This document shows, piece after piece, positions 1-8,043 of a stretch of DNA of 64,000 nucleotides. The DNA is from Xanthomonas hydrangeae (lineage in GTDB: Bacteria > Pseudomonadota > Gammaproteobacteria > Xanthomonadales > Xanthomonadaceae), in NCBI GenBank assembly GCA_905142475.1, contig LR990730.1, forward strand, positions 1,054,001 to 1,118,000, given 5' to 3'. Under the pieces are notes generated by a model. It had not been told where the DNA came from. It saw only the letters and a program-made list of their open reading frames with translations, and ran no database searches. Position numbers and translations under genes: made by a program. The first letter of the stretch is position 1; every line of letters starts with the position of its first letter.

Positions 1-46
1 CGGCAATGGCTGGGCCAAGGTCAGCGCCACGCTCGACGCACAGTAA
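1..46 (+). CDS. 3' end of an unidentified protein (partial)
   Basis: Only the last 14 codons and a TAA stop are inside the window, reading GNGWAKVSATLDAQ. The short tail, with alternating small and hydrophobic residues, would suit the last beta-strand of a secreted protein, but this is not enough to name a family. A perfect 26-bp palindrome follows 20 bp downstream and probably ends its transcript. The next gene is a secreted GH12 glucanase, so a polysaccharide-related role is possible but unproven. Confidence 0.6.
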   Translation, partial: GNGWAKVSATLDAQ

Positions 47-66
47 TCTGCAATAACGTGGTCTTG

Positions 67-92
67 TGCGCGACGCATGCATGCGTCGCGCA
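67..92 (+). terminator. Perfect palindrome after the partial gene
   Basis: Positions 67-79 and 80-92 are exact reverse complements, giving a 13-bp GC-rich arm with no spacer. It lies 20 bp after the stop codon of the partial gene. There is no strong T-tract, so a Rho-independent terminator or an mRNA 3'-end stabiliser is inferred rather than shown. Confidence 0.5.
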
Positions 93-284
93 TCGGATGG
101 GGCCACGGTGATCGGTCTGCAGGGATGGCCACGTCCTCGCCCCGTCAGCGCGAGGGTATCCGTTGCCAGTGGCGCAACTGTGTCGATGGCGCCGGATGCG
201 TAATGGTCGTTCGTTCACCGCTCGGCGCGTTGCGCTGCACGCTGGTGGACGAACGTTTATCCATCCATCATCGGAGTCCACCCC

Positions 285-1082
285 ATGCAGTTGCACGACA
301 GTTTCCGTTCGCTGACGTCTGTTGGTTCCAACCGGTTGCCGCGCGCTGTGGCGTTGGCCTTGGTGCTGGTCGCATCCAGCGCCGGCGCCGCTACCGGCGA
401 GACCAAGGTCTACGGCACGCAGTACGCCTACAACAATAATTTCAACGACAAGAACAACAACATCAAGGCGACCTTCGGCTCGGGCAGCACGCCGAGCATG
501 ACCGTGACCTACAACCTGCCCAGCGGAACGTTGTATGGGTATCCGGCCATTTGCCGCGGTTGGCACTACACGATGAACCCGGCCACCGACAGCTACTTTC
601 CGCATCAGGTGTCCAAGATCGGCAGCCTGAGCGGCGCAGTGGCGTTCACCACCAGCGGCAGTGGGCAGACCGGTGACTTTGCCTACGATCTGTTCTTCCG
701 CAAGGACGCCAGCAAGGGCGACCCGCAGCTGGAAGTGATGATCTGGGGCGCCAACAATTCCTATCCGCTGGGGACGCTGACCACCGCCAATGCCATCACC
801 TCCGGCGGCGTCACCTATGACCTGTGGGAAGGCAATAACTCCGCTGCTGGCTATTACGTGTACACCTTCATCCCGCACGGCACCGCGGGCAACAGCAATG
901 CGTTGCCGGCAAAGGGCAATCTCAATGCGGACGTCAAGGCGTTCTTGACCAAGCTGCAGGAGTTGCGTGGCGGCGATGGCCGTTACAGCAACGCGCTGTA
1001 TCTGCAGGTGGTGGAGGGCGGCTTCGAAGTTACCGGCGGGATGGGTTCGGTGTCGCTGAGTGGGGCGATCACCGCCAAATAA
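285..1082 (+). CDS. Secreted GH12 endo-beta-1,4-glucanase (cellulase/xyloglucanase)
   Basis: The 265-residue product begins with a charged N-region and a hydrophobic stretch (about residues 20-36), a signal peptide ending near AGA-ATG. The mature part matches glycoside hydrolase family 12, a retaining beta-jelly-roll fold that cuts beta-1,4-glucans or xyloglucan. The probable nucleophile is Glu150 in the LEVMIW motif and the acid/base is Glu248 in GGFEVTGG, the two positions conserved in the family. Length is normal for a single-domain GH12, and no cellulose-binding module is attached. It faces a rhamnogalacturonan lyase across a shared hairpin, so the two form a small plant-cell-wall-degrading island, although they are not co-transcribed. 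Whether cellulose or xyloglucan is preferred cannot be told from the sequence. Confidence 0.88.
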   Translation: MQLHDSFRSLTSVGSNRLPRAVALALVLVASSAGAATGETKVYGTQYAYNNNFNDKNNNIKATFGSGSTPSMTVTYNLPSGTLYGYPAICRGWHYTMNPATDSYFPHQVSKIGSLSGAVAFTTSGSGQTGDFAYDLFFRKDASKGDPQLEVMIWGANNSYPLGTLTTANAITSGGVTYDLWEGNNSAAGYYVYTFIPHGTAGNSNALPAKGNLNADVKAFLTKLQELRGGDGRYSNALYLQVVEGGFEVTGGMGSVSLSGAITAK

Positions 1083-1236
1083 GCGCGGCGATCAACAGCC
1101 CGCGCGTAACCAGCGGCTGGAAGCGGCATGCTCCCCGCGGACTCCGGCGCAGGGATGGTATGGGACGATTGCAACCAGCGGTCAGGTGCATTCGACGCGC
1201 TGCTCAGTGGTTGGTGTCATCGTTCTTGAGCTGTGC

Positions 1237-1268
1237 CATCCACCGCACGTGTCTGCGTGCGGTGGATG
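1237..1268. terminator. Hairpin between convergent GH12 and PL4 genes
   Basis: A perfect 12-bp inverted repeat (1237-1248 with 1257-1268) with an 8-nt loop sits between the two converging genes, 14 bp from the stop of the minus-strand gene. There are no clear flanking T-tracts. Its position suggests a shared bidirectional terminator. Confidence 0.5.
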
Positions 1269-1282
1269 CCGGGCAGGTACTC

Positions 1283-2890
1283 TTACATCGCCACCAGCTG
1301 GATGCTGTCGAACACGAATGCCGGGCTGAGGAAGCCATCGTCCGGCGATCCGGAGGCAACGCCGATTTCGATGCGGTTGCTGCCGGCCTGCAGCGCCGAG
1401 GCAGGAATGTCCACCTCGTATAGCGTGTTATTACCGCGCGTGGTGCCACGGGTGATGCCGCGCGTCTTGGGTTGGTTGGGTGTGGCCTGTATCGGTCCAT
1501 TCCAGCGCGCATTGACGCTGATCTGCGGACGCGCGCTGACCTGGCTCAGTGATACGAAGATGCGCAGGCGATAGCCACGCACTGCATTGGCCGCCAGGGT
1601 GAAGTCGATGCGGTTCGGCGTGTTGATGCTGCGCCACTGCACCGCCGGAAAGCTGCTCACACTGCTGGAGCCAACGGTGTAGGTGACCGGTGCCCAGCTC
1701 ATGCGTTTGTCGGAGGGATGCGCGCGCGGCAACAGATCCGCATACCGGAAACCGGCGGGCGTGCCATCGGCAATGCCGATCTGCCACTTCGGCGTGCCCG
1801 CCAATGCCACTGCCTGTAGCGCGGCTTGCGCCGTCGCATTGGCAAACACTTCGACATCGCGTTGGGCCACTTCCAGTTCGTTCTGGTAGAGCGTCAGGCG
1901 ATAGCGTCCCGGGCGCACGCCGGCAAGCTGGTAGTCGCCGCTGCCATTGGCCGTGGCCCAGTACTGCGCCTGGTCGCTGCGCAGGCCGACCACGGCGGGC
2001 TGGCCGGACAACACGCCGCTGACACGGCCGCTCACCGCACCGCGCCCGGCATCGGCGAGATAACCGCTCAGGCCCAGGCTGGCATCGACAAAGCTGGTGT
2101 CCAGTTGCGCGCTGGAGGGCGCACCGCCATCGGTGAACAGCAGCCCGTACACGCCGTGGAAACCGCCGCGAAACGCCTCGGTCTGGGTGTGGTCGGAATA
2201 CATGTAGTTGTAGAGCTCATGCGTCACGCGGGTTTTTTGCGTGGCGATGTCCTTGAAAAACGGTCCGCCCGAACTGCGCTCGCGATTGCCCATCAGCATG
2301 AACGCCGCAACCCCCGAACCGCTGACCCCATGCACCTTGTCGTCGATCATGCGGCGTGCCGAGTAGAACTTGGAACTGGTGCGTCCATCCGGCAGCAAGA
2401 ACACATCCTCGCTCTCGACCGGCGTGCCGACGTTGGAATCGGGTTCCTGCTGTGCATTCGGCAGTTTGGCGACATTCAAGCGGGTGACGAAGCGCAGCTC
2501 TTCGCCGCCGACCTTCGACAGTGTCGGTGCATAGGTTGCCATGTAGATCGCGTTGCGGCCTGTGCGTGCAATGTAGTACTGGGTCAGGTCGCCGGCCTTG
2601 GCCGAGACCACGATCGCCCCACCCACCGTGCGCGCCTCCACGCTGGCGCTACCCAGCCCCGAGGCCAGCTGCGTGCCCTTGGACTCGGTGGTCTGCAACT
2701 CGTTGTCGCGATAACGCATTGACACGATGTCGCCATTGCTGGCGTTGACCGAAAACACCAGTTGGGCGCCGGTATCCACGATGAAGCGATCACCGCTGCG
2801 GGTGACGCCGAAGGCAGCCATGGCAGGTGCGCTGACGCTTGCGTAGAACAACAGTGCGCATGCCAGGATGCGCAGGGTAGGGCGGGGCAT
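1283..2890 (-). CDS. Rhamnogalacturonan lyase, PL4 family
   Basis: This 535-residue secreted protein starts at the ATG at 2890, preceded by a GGAG ribosome site; a longer frame upstream has no signal peptide at its start. The signal peptide runs to about AMA-A. The body has the three-part PL4 architecture: an N-terminal beta-sandwich lyase domain (about 25-330), a fibronectin-like middle domain (about 330-405, with GxYxLxGVRPGxYxLT) and a C-terminal carbohydrate-binding-like domain (about 410-535, with RIDFTLAANAVRGYRLRI). PL4 enzymes cleave the galacturonate-rhamnose backbone of pectin rhamnogalacturonan I by beta-elimination. The expected substrate is plant pectin outside the cell. It is convergent with the GH12 gene. 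Confidence 0.87.
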   Translation of the reverse strand: MPRPTLRILACALLFYASVSAPAMAAFGVTRSGDRFIVDTGAQLVFSVNASNGDIVSMRYRDNELQTTESKGTQLASGLGSASVEARTVGGAIVVSAKAGDLTQYYIARTGRNAIYMATYAPTLSKVGGEELRFVTRLNVAKLPNAQQEPDSNVGTPVESEDVFLLPDGRTSSKFYSARRMIDDKVHGVSGSGVAAFMLMGNRERSSGGPFFKDIATQKTRVTHELYNYMYSDHTQTEAFRGGFHGVYGLLFTDGGAPSSAQLDTSFVDASLGLSGYLADAGRGAVSGRVSGVLSGQPAVVGLRSDQAQYWATANGSGDYQLAGVRPGRYRLTLYQNELEVAQRDVEVFANATAQAALQAVALAGTPKWQIGIADGTPAGFRYADLLPRAHPSDKRMSWAPVTYTVGSSSVSSFPAVQWRSINTPNRIDFTLAANAVRGYRLRIFVSLSQVSARPQISVNARWNGPIQATPNQPKTRGITRGTTRGNNTLYEVDIPASALQAGSNRIEIGVASGSPDDGFLSPAFVFDSIQLVAM

Positions 2891-3097
2891 ATCGATCTCC
2901 GAGTGGGGCGCGCTGTGACGCCGACGCGCGATGCTAGACGAGCTGGACAGTGACAACGATGACCACGCGTGCAGAGCGTGCGCCCTGTTCGAAGTGGCGT
3001 GCCGAAACGCAGTGGAGATCACGCTCTCTGTCTGCAACCTGTAGGCACGAAGCGACCGATGGACGGTGTTGCCTGCATTTCACTGCGGTGACATGCG

Positions 3098-3451
3098 TCA
3101 GTACAGCGCGTCGCGCGCCGACTGGATCGCCAGTACCCACTGTTCGCGTTTGCCGATCACGAAGCGATGCTCGCCACCATCGTCCAGTTGAACCACCAGC
3201 GAGGTCGGCGCAACCGGCAGCAAGCCGAACAAGCGTGTCCAGCGCAGTTGCATCGCTTCGATCTGCACCAGATGCACGGTCAACGATTGGGTCTGGATAT
3301 TGAAGGCATGCGGCTGAAAGTGCAGCGCATCGGCAGTGAGGATCAAGCGCCCGCCCACCGCTTCCAAGCCACGTTGCAGATTGGCGGGTGCCTGGCGCAG
3401 CACGACGCGGTCGATCGAGCGCAATCCGCTGCCCTGGAACAGCGAGGTCAC
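3098..3451 (-). CDS. GRAM/PH-like domain protein
   Basis: No ATG is available in a sensible place. A GTG at 3451 is preceded by AGGGG at good spacing and is chosen, giving 117 residues; the frame extends further upstream to a TTG at 3535. The protein has an alternating beta pattern (RLILTADALHFQPH, then LVQIEAMQLRW, SLVVQLDDGGEHRFVIG) and a final helix, typical of GRAM/PH-like folds that bind membranes or proteins. There is no signal peptide or membrane segment. The function is unknown. It is followed on the same strand by a small membrane protein about 100 bp upstream. Confidence 0.6.
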   Translation of the reverse strand: MTSLFQGSGLRSIDRVVLRQAPANLQRGLEAVGGRLILTADALHFQPHAFNIQTQSLTVHLVQIEAMQLRWTRLFGLLPVAPTSLVVQLDDGGEHRFVIGKREQWVLAIQSARDALY

Positions 3452-3562
3452 CGCGGTACCCCTGCCGTGCAGGCCGTCCGCGTCTGCCGGTGCAAGGCCG
3501 CGACTGTTTCGATCAGTGCCGATGGTGAAGCGCAAGACATACGGTAGACCCGGGGGAGTGCA

Positions 3563-3976
3563 TCACTGCTGCGGATGTCGCCCGGAAGCGGCGGCGACAC
3601 GGCATGACAGCACATCGCCAATGTATGCCACGCCACCGCCAACCAGATACATCGCCAGATCGTGCAAGGTGGCGGTGTTGCCGAGCGCGATAGATGCGGC
3701 GCTGCCGGGACGCAGGCCGAGCCGGTCGGCCAGATGGATCGCCTGCAAGCCTTCGATCACGCACCCGATCGCCACCGCCAGCAGCGCCGCCCAACGCGGT
3801 GAGAGCGCAAGCACACCGCGCAAGCCGCAGTAGACCAGGATCACTGCCACTACATCGCCCAAGCTGCCGCGCACCCACGGCCCACCGAGCCGACCGGCGC
3901 CGATCGCCACTTCGATCAGCAGCACGGCGAGTGCGAGCAGCAGGTACAGCATGCGTGCGCGTGGGGACATCGGCAT
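3563..3976 (-). CDS. DUF2809-type small integral membrane protein
   Basis: The product is about 137 residues from the ATG at 3976 (MPMSPRAR); an ATG two codons later is an alternative. It has four hydrophobic segments with short loops: roughly residues 10-28, 35-53, 58-78 and 100-120. The conserved look of GDVVAVILVYCGLRG, then EGLQ, then GxxxxLHDLAMYLVGG fits the DUF2809 membrane family, for which no biochemical role is established. It is downstream of the amidohydrolase operon on the same strand, about 150 bp apart, so co-transcription is possible. Confidence 0.65.
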   Translation of the reverse strand: MPMSPRARMLYLLLALAVLLIEVAIGAGRLGGPWVRGSLGDVVAVILVYCGLRGVLALSPRWAALLAVAIGCVIEGLQAIHLADRLGLRPGSAASIALGNTATLHDLAMYLVGGGVAYIGDVLSCRVAAASGRHPQQ

Positions 3977-4130
3977 CAGGGTGTGCCTGCCAGATGACAG
4001 CCGTGTGTGCTCTCGGCATGGGTGGCGCCGCGCGGCGCAATCCCCCTTCCTGAGTGGGCAGCGGTGCAGCACATCACAAACACGCTCACTACGAACATGC
4101 GCGTGGCAAGCACGTCCGTTACAGGCACGC

Positions 4131-5411
4131 TCACTTCAGATACGCACGCGGCAACGGTCCTGCCTCTTGCATGTAACGGTCGCGCAGGTCGGTCTGGCGC
4201 GAGCGCATCGGCATGTCGCGGCCGCCCAGCCACACCTGTTCGGCGTAGTGGGCGACATCCAGCGGATCGCCTTCCCACAGCACCAGATCGGCCTGCTTGC
4301 CGACCGCGATGCTGCCGATGCGATCGGCCACACCGAAGATCTCCGCCGGCACGCGGGTCAGCCCGGCCAGGCCGGATTCCCACGGCAATCCATTGGCCAC
4401 CGCATTGCCGGCCAACTGGCGCAGCTTGCGTGCGTTGTGCGAGGCATCGCCGCTCTGGGTGAAGCTGACTTCCACACCCGCCGCGCGCAGACGTGCGGCG
4501 TTTTCCAGGGTCGCGCCGATTTGATCGAAAGTGGATGGCAGATCCGCCAATGCGTCCACCAGCACCGGCACCTTGGCCTGCGCCAATTGCGGTGCGAGCT
4601 TCCAGGCTTCGGCACCGCCGGCGATGGCGATGCGGACCTTTTCGCGCTGCGCCCAGCGCAGCAATTGACGGATATCGGCGGCACGTTCCACCTGCACCAC
4701 GATGCGACCTTGCCCGCCCAGATACTTGGCCAGCACGTTGCGGCCGACCGGGGTCAGCAGCGCATGCGGCGAGTCGGCTGGCACGCGTCCACGCGCTTCG
4801 GCAACCAACTGGTCGAGCAACATCCACTGCGCCGCACGCGAGCTGCCGGTGAGATCGGATGCGGCTGCACCGATGCGGAGAAACAGGGCGTGCGGGCCGA
4901 TCGGGTCGGGGCTGCCATCCAGCCGCACGATGCCGCCTTGTCCGGCGATAAACGCGCCGCTGGTGGTCGCGCCCAACGCAGTGAAACCGATGCCTTCCAC
5001 GCGCGCCACCGGCACCAGCACCGAGTCGGGGTTGTAGGCCAGGGTGACGTCGAATTCCGGGCGCATCGGCTGATCGCTCAGCTTGACGCCGCTGTCCACG
5101 GTGCTGTCTTCGCCGGACACTTCTTCGATGCCGATCTCGGTGATGCCGCCGAACAACGCCGGGGTCAGCGGGCGACCCTTGGCCTCGACCACGCGTCCAT
5201 CGGTGGGTACTGCCAGGTGATTGCCGATGGCGCGGATCACCCCGCCCTGCACCAGCACATCGGTATCGCGCAGCGTGCCTTGTGCGGTGGCGGTGTGGAC
5301 GGTGGCGCCGCGGATCAACACCTGCTGGCCGAATGCGGGCAACGCAAGCGCGGCCATGATCACTGCAGAGATCGCGCGCAGACGCGGGCGAACGAAGGTC
5401 GCGCGGCTCAT
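4131..5411 (-). CDS. Amidohydrolase-fold protein lacking metal-ligand motifs
   Basis: This 426-residue protein has a signal peptide (MSRATFVRPRLRAISAVIM...) ending near AFG-Q. The N-terminal composite-domain strand (VLIRGATVHT), the GRPLTPALFGG segment and the C-terminal IGSIAVGKQADLVLWEGDPLD are unmistakably amidohydrolase superfamily. The HxH that normally follows TPG is absent (ALFGGITEIGI), and the regions that carry the later histidines and aspartate in the upstream partner read VQVERAADI, AIAGGAEAWK and SFTQSGDASHN. It is therefore probably non-catalytic or binds no metal. Its start codon overlaps the stop of the upstream amidohydrolase by 4 nt, so the two are likely translationally coupled and may form a hetero-oligomer. 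Confidence 0.82.
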   Translation of the reverse strand: MSRATFVRPRLRAISAVIMAALALPAFGQQVLIRGATVHTATAQGTLRDTDVLVQGGVIRAIGNHLAVPTDGRVVEAKGRPLTPALFGGITEIGIEEVSGEDSTVDSGVKLSDQPMRPEFDVTLAYNPDSVLVPVARVEGIGFTALGATTSGAFIAGQGGIVRLDGSPDPIGPHALFLRIGAAASDLTGSSRAAQWMLLDQLVAEARGRVPADSPHALLTPVGRNVLAKYLGGQGRIVVQVERAADIRQLLRWAQREKVRIAIAGGAEAWKLAPQLAQAKVPVLVDALADLPSTFDQIGATLENAARLRAAGVEVSFTQSGDASHNARKLRQLAGNAVANGLPWESGLAGLTRVPAEIFGVADRIGSIAVGKQADLVLWEGDPLDVAHYAEQVWLGGRDMPMRSRQTDLRDRYMQEAGPLPRAYLK

Positions 5412-6805
5412 CGTGCCACCTCCTGGCCGAGCATGAAGTCCGACACCGGCTGCAGTGCGCGGTTATGCCGGTCGTAGACCTGCGCGCCGTCGATGTAGAC
5501 CTGTTCGGCCAGCGCGTAGGAACTGAAAGGATTGCCGTTCCACACCACCACATCGCCCATCTTGCCCGGCTCCAATGCGCCGGTCTGTTTCTCAATGCCG
5601 AGCGCCTTGGCGGCGTTGCTGGTGAGCCAGCGGATCGCGCGCTCGGGCGCAATCTCCGTGCCGCTGCGGCGCGCATTGGCGATCACCTTGGCCGCTTCCT
5701 GATTCAAGCGCTGGATGCCTTCTTCCGAATCCGAATGCACGATGGCGCAGCTGTTGGCCGGGCGGTCGACCATCGCGATGTTTTCCTGGATGCCGTCGAA
5801 GGCTTCCATCTTGAAGCCCCACCAATCGGCCCAGAGCGCGCCGCAGACGTTTTCCTGCGCCAGGCGGTCGGCCAGTTTGTAGGCCTCCACGCCGTGGTGG
5901 AAGGCGGCGATGTGGAAGCCGAACTCCTTGGACAGATCGAGCATGGTCGCCATCTCATCGGCGCGGTAGCAGTGGATATGCACACGGATGTCGCCGTTGA
6001 TGGCGCCGGCCAGCGTGTCGAGCTTGAGATCGCGCTTGCCGCCGGCATCGCCGCTGCTGTCGTTGTCGCCGCCGCTGCTCCACCAGTGACGCTTCTTGGT
6101 GGTCTTTTTGGGCGCGTTCTTCTGCAGGTACTCGGCCGCATCGATGAACGCGGCGCGGTAGCCGGCCACATTGCCCATGCGAGTCGCCGGGCCGCCCTTT
6201 TCCCCGTAGACGCGCTTGGGGTTTTCACCGCAGGCCATCTTCAGGCCCCACGGCGCGCCGGGAAACTTCATGCCCTGGTAGGTGGTGGAGGCCACGTTCT
6301 TGAGCGTGACGCCACGGCCGCCGATCAGGTTGGCCGAGCCCGGCAGGATCTGCAGCGAGGTGATGCCACCGGCCAGCGCGGTGCCGAAGCCCGGGTCCTG
6401 CGGCCAGATCGAATGCTCGGCCCAGACATTGGGCGTGACCGGTGCGGTCATCTCGTTGCCATCGCTGTGCGCGCTGACGCCTGGACTGGGATACACGCCC
6501 AGATGCGAGTGCACGTCGATGATGCCGGGCGTGACCCACTTGCCGGTGCCGTCGATGCGACGTGCATCGGCCGGCGCCTCCAGCCCGCGCCCGACCGCGG
6601 CCACCTTGCCGTCGCGCAGCAGCACGTCGGCATCGTCCAGGCGCTGCCCGGTGCCGGTGAGGACGGTGGCGTGCTGGATCAGCACCGGCCCGGAGGCGAG
6701 CGCGTGATAGGTGCTGGGATACGGGTCTTGCACGAAGCGCGATGCCGCAGACGCAGGCCCGCACAGCACAGCCGCGCCGAGCGCGGCGAACAGGATGGAA
6801 CGCAT
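5408..6805 (-). CDS. Secreted metal-dependent amidohydrolase
   Basis: The ATG at 6805 gives a 465-residue protein with a clean signal peptide (MRSILFAALGAAVLCGPASA). It is chosen over an ATG 32 codons upstream that lacks one. Metal-site motifs are present in order: HSH after PGIID (HxH), HIHCYRADE, AAFHHG and the late VHSDSEEG aspartate. The C-terminus carries the usual GALEPGKMGDVVVWNGNP segment. A Lys/Trp-rich insert (KKTTKKRHWW, then GGDNDSSGDAGG) interrupts the barrel and is unusual. The superfamily hydrolyses C-N bonds (dipeptides, imidazolones, cyclic amides); the substrate here is unknown. It is the first gene of a two-gene operon with the degenerate paralogue. Confidence 0.85.
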   Translation of the reverse strand: MRSILFAALGAAVLCGPASAASRFVQDPYPSTYHALASGPVLIQHATVLTGTGQRLDDADVLLRDGKVAAVGRGLEAPADARRIDGTGKWVTPGIIDVHSHLGVYPSPGVSAHSDGNEMTAPVTPNVWAEHSIWPQDPGFGTALAGGITSLQILPGSANLIGGRGVTLKNVASTTYQGMKFPGAPWGLKMACGENPKRVYGEKGGPATRMGNVAGYRAAFIDAAEYLQKNAPKKTTKKRHWWSSGGDNDSSGDAGGKRDLKLDTLAGAINGDIRVHIHCYRADEMATMLDLSKEFGFHIAAFHHGVEAYKLADRLAQENVCGALWADWWGFKMEAFDGIQENIAMVDRPANSCAIVHSDSEEGIQRLNQEAAKVIANARRSGTEIAPERAIRWLTSNAAKALGIEKQTGALEPGKMGDVVVWNGNPFSSYALAEQVYIDGAQVYDRHNRALQPVSDFMLGQEVAR

Positions 6806-6945
6806 GGATTTCCCCGGTGCAACGAAAACGTCAGCGGCAAACCTAGCGGCCGGCGAGGTGCTTGCCAAGTGCTGCGCTCTCGATGGCGGCGGGCTCATCA
6901 CATGCGCGCGTGCATGCTGTGCCGTATTCGTCAGGGGAAACGTCG

Positions 6946-7506
6946 ATGATTGCCAAATCAGAGCGCAACAAACAGGCCGATGTGGTGTTGGCTTTCTGGG
7001 AGCTGGCCGGCTCGGCCCGCTGGTTCACGCACAACGATGCCTTCGATGCCAACTTCCGCCAGCATTTCAGCGAGCAGCACTTTGCGGCCGCTCGCGGCGA
7101 GTATGCGCACTGGATGGAAAGTGCCGAAGATGCATTGGCCTTGCTGATCCTGCTCGACCAGTTCCCGCGTAACGCCTTCCGCGGTAGCGCGCATTCCTAC
7201 GCCACCGACGGCCTGGCGCTGCAGCATGCCAAGCAGGCGCTCGCCAGCGGTTTCGATCGACAGGTCTCCGCGCAGTTGCGGCTATTCTTCTATTTGCCGT
7301 TCGGGCATGCGGAAGATCTGCAGGAGCAGGCGCGCGCGGTCCAGCTGATCACTGCGTTGGACGATGCCGAAACCACGCACTGGGCAGTGCAACACCAGCA
7401 GATCATCCAGCGCTTCGGGCGCTTCCCGCATCGGAATGCGGTGCTGGGGCGGGAGAGCACTGCGGAAGAACAGCAGTTTCTCGATGACGGTGGATTTGCC
7501 GGTTGA
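6946..7506 (+). CDS. DUF924 family protein
   Basis: The ATG at 6946 follows a strong AGGGGAAA ribosome site and gives 186 residues. The earlier ATG at 6862 has neither a site nor conserved sequence. Recognisable DUF924 features are the start DVVLAFWELAGSARWFTHNDAFDANFRQHF, the central LALLILLDQFPRNAFRGSAHSYATDGLAL and the end FGRFPHRNAVLGRESTAEEQQFL. The family is soluble, mainly helical and tetratricopeptide-like. Its function is not established. It is transcribed away from the amidohydrolase operon, and its 3' side runs into a block of dispersed repeats. Confidence 0.85.
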   Translation: MIAKSERNKQADVVLAFWELAGSARWFTHNDAFDANFRQHFSEQHFAAARGEYAHWMESAEDALALLILLDQFPRNAFRGSAHSYATDGLALQHAKQALASGFDRQVSAQLRLFFYLPFGHAEDLQEQARAVQLITALDDAETTHWAVQHQQIIQRFGRFPHRNAVLGRESTAEEQQFLDDGGFAG

Positions 7507-7569
7507 GGCGCGGCGGCGGGTTTCTCGGCGCTGTTTAAGTTACAGCGTCCCTAGGGCTGTTACTTCACT

Positions 7570-7630
7570 GCAGGGCCCTTGCCCGCCCACCATTGCGGGA
7601 CATGTCGCAAGTACGTCCCTGCGCGCTCTT
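7570..7630 (+). repeat. Repeat A, left half only (copy A1)
   Basis: This is the left arm of the family A repeat (GCAGGGCCCTTGCCCGCCC...), ending around CAAGTACGTCCCT. The inner hairpin and right arm are missing. It stands 40 bp before a full copy, so it may be a remnant of a tandem or replaced copy. Confidence 0.75.
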
Positions 7631-7667
7631 TTGAACGGCTAAAAGTGGCTTACTCTGAGGCTTGGCT

Positions 7668-7800
7668 GCAGGGTCCTTGCCCGCCCACCATCGCGGGACA
7701 CGCCGCAAGTACGTCCGTGTAGGCTCTTACGCGGCATCCATGCCGCGTAAGAGCCCGCGACGGTGAGCGGGCAAGGACCAGTCGAGATGGTCGGTGTGCA
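7668..7800 (+). repeat. Repeat A, full copy (A2)
   Basis: Outer arms of about 25 bp (CCTTGCCCGCCCACC... with ...GGTGGGCGGGCAAGG) enclose the asymmetric stretch CAAGTACGTCCGTGTAGGC and an inner hairpin (TTACGCGGCAT CC ATGCCGCGTAA). The uninterrupted target CGTGTAGGCTCTTAC lies at about 7716-7730, showing what an empty IS110 site looks like. A B module follows after about 28 bp. Confidence 0.85.
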
Positions 7801-7828
7801 TGGCTTTCAACAAAGCGAGCAGCAATCT

Positions 7829-7946
7829 TTCTGGTGCGGTGCCCTCGCCGATTGCGGGACCGTGTGGCGGCATAGATGCGGCCACCTAGCCTCCAGGGAC
7901 GGATTCACGGCGTGTCCCGCGAGCGGCGAGGGCACCGCGCCCTCGA
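7829..7946 (+). repeat. Repeat B, full copy (B1)
   Basis: Family B begins TTCTGGTGCGGTGCCCTCGC and ends GGCGAGGGCACCGCG, with outer arms near-complementary. The inner GTGGCGGCAT/ATGCCGCCAC hairpin is partly degraded here (CATAGATGCGGCCAC). It is the downstream half of the A-spacer-B composite. Confidence 0.8.
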
Positions 7947-8043
7947 CCCTCGATGGAACACCACAGCTCTAAACCGAGACAGCAACGATACGCGCAGGCA
8001 AATCAACAGCTACGTCAAAACTGCTGCGCAATTGTCGTGGTAC

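Noticed and set aside
7570..7946. CRISPR-like array
   Set aside because: Repeats here are long palindromes of two types with no regular spacers and no cas genes.
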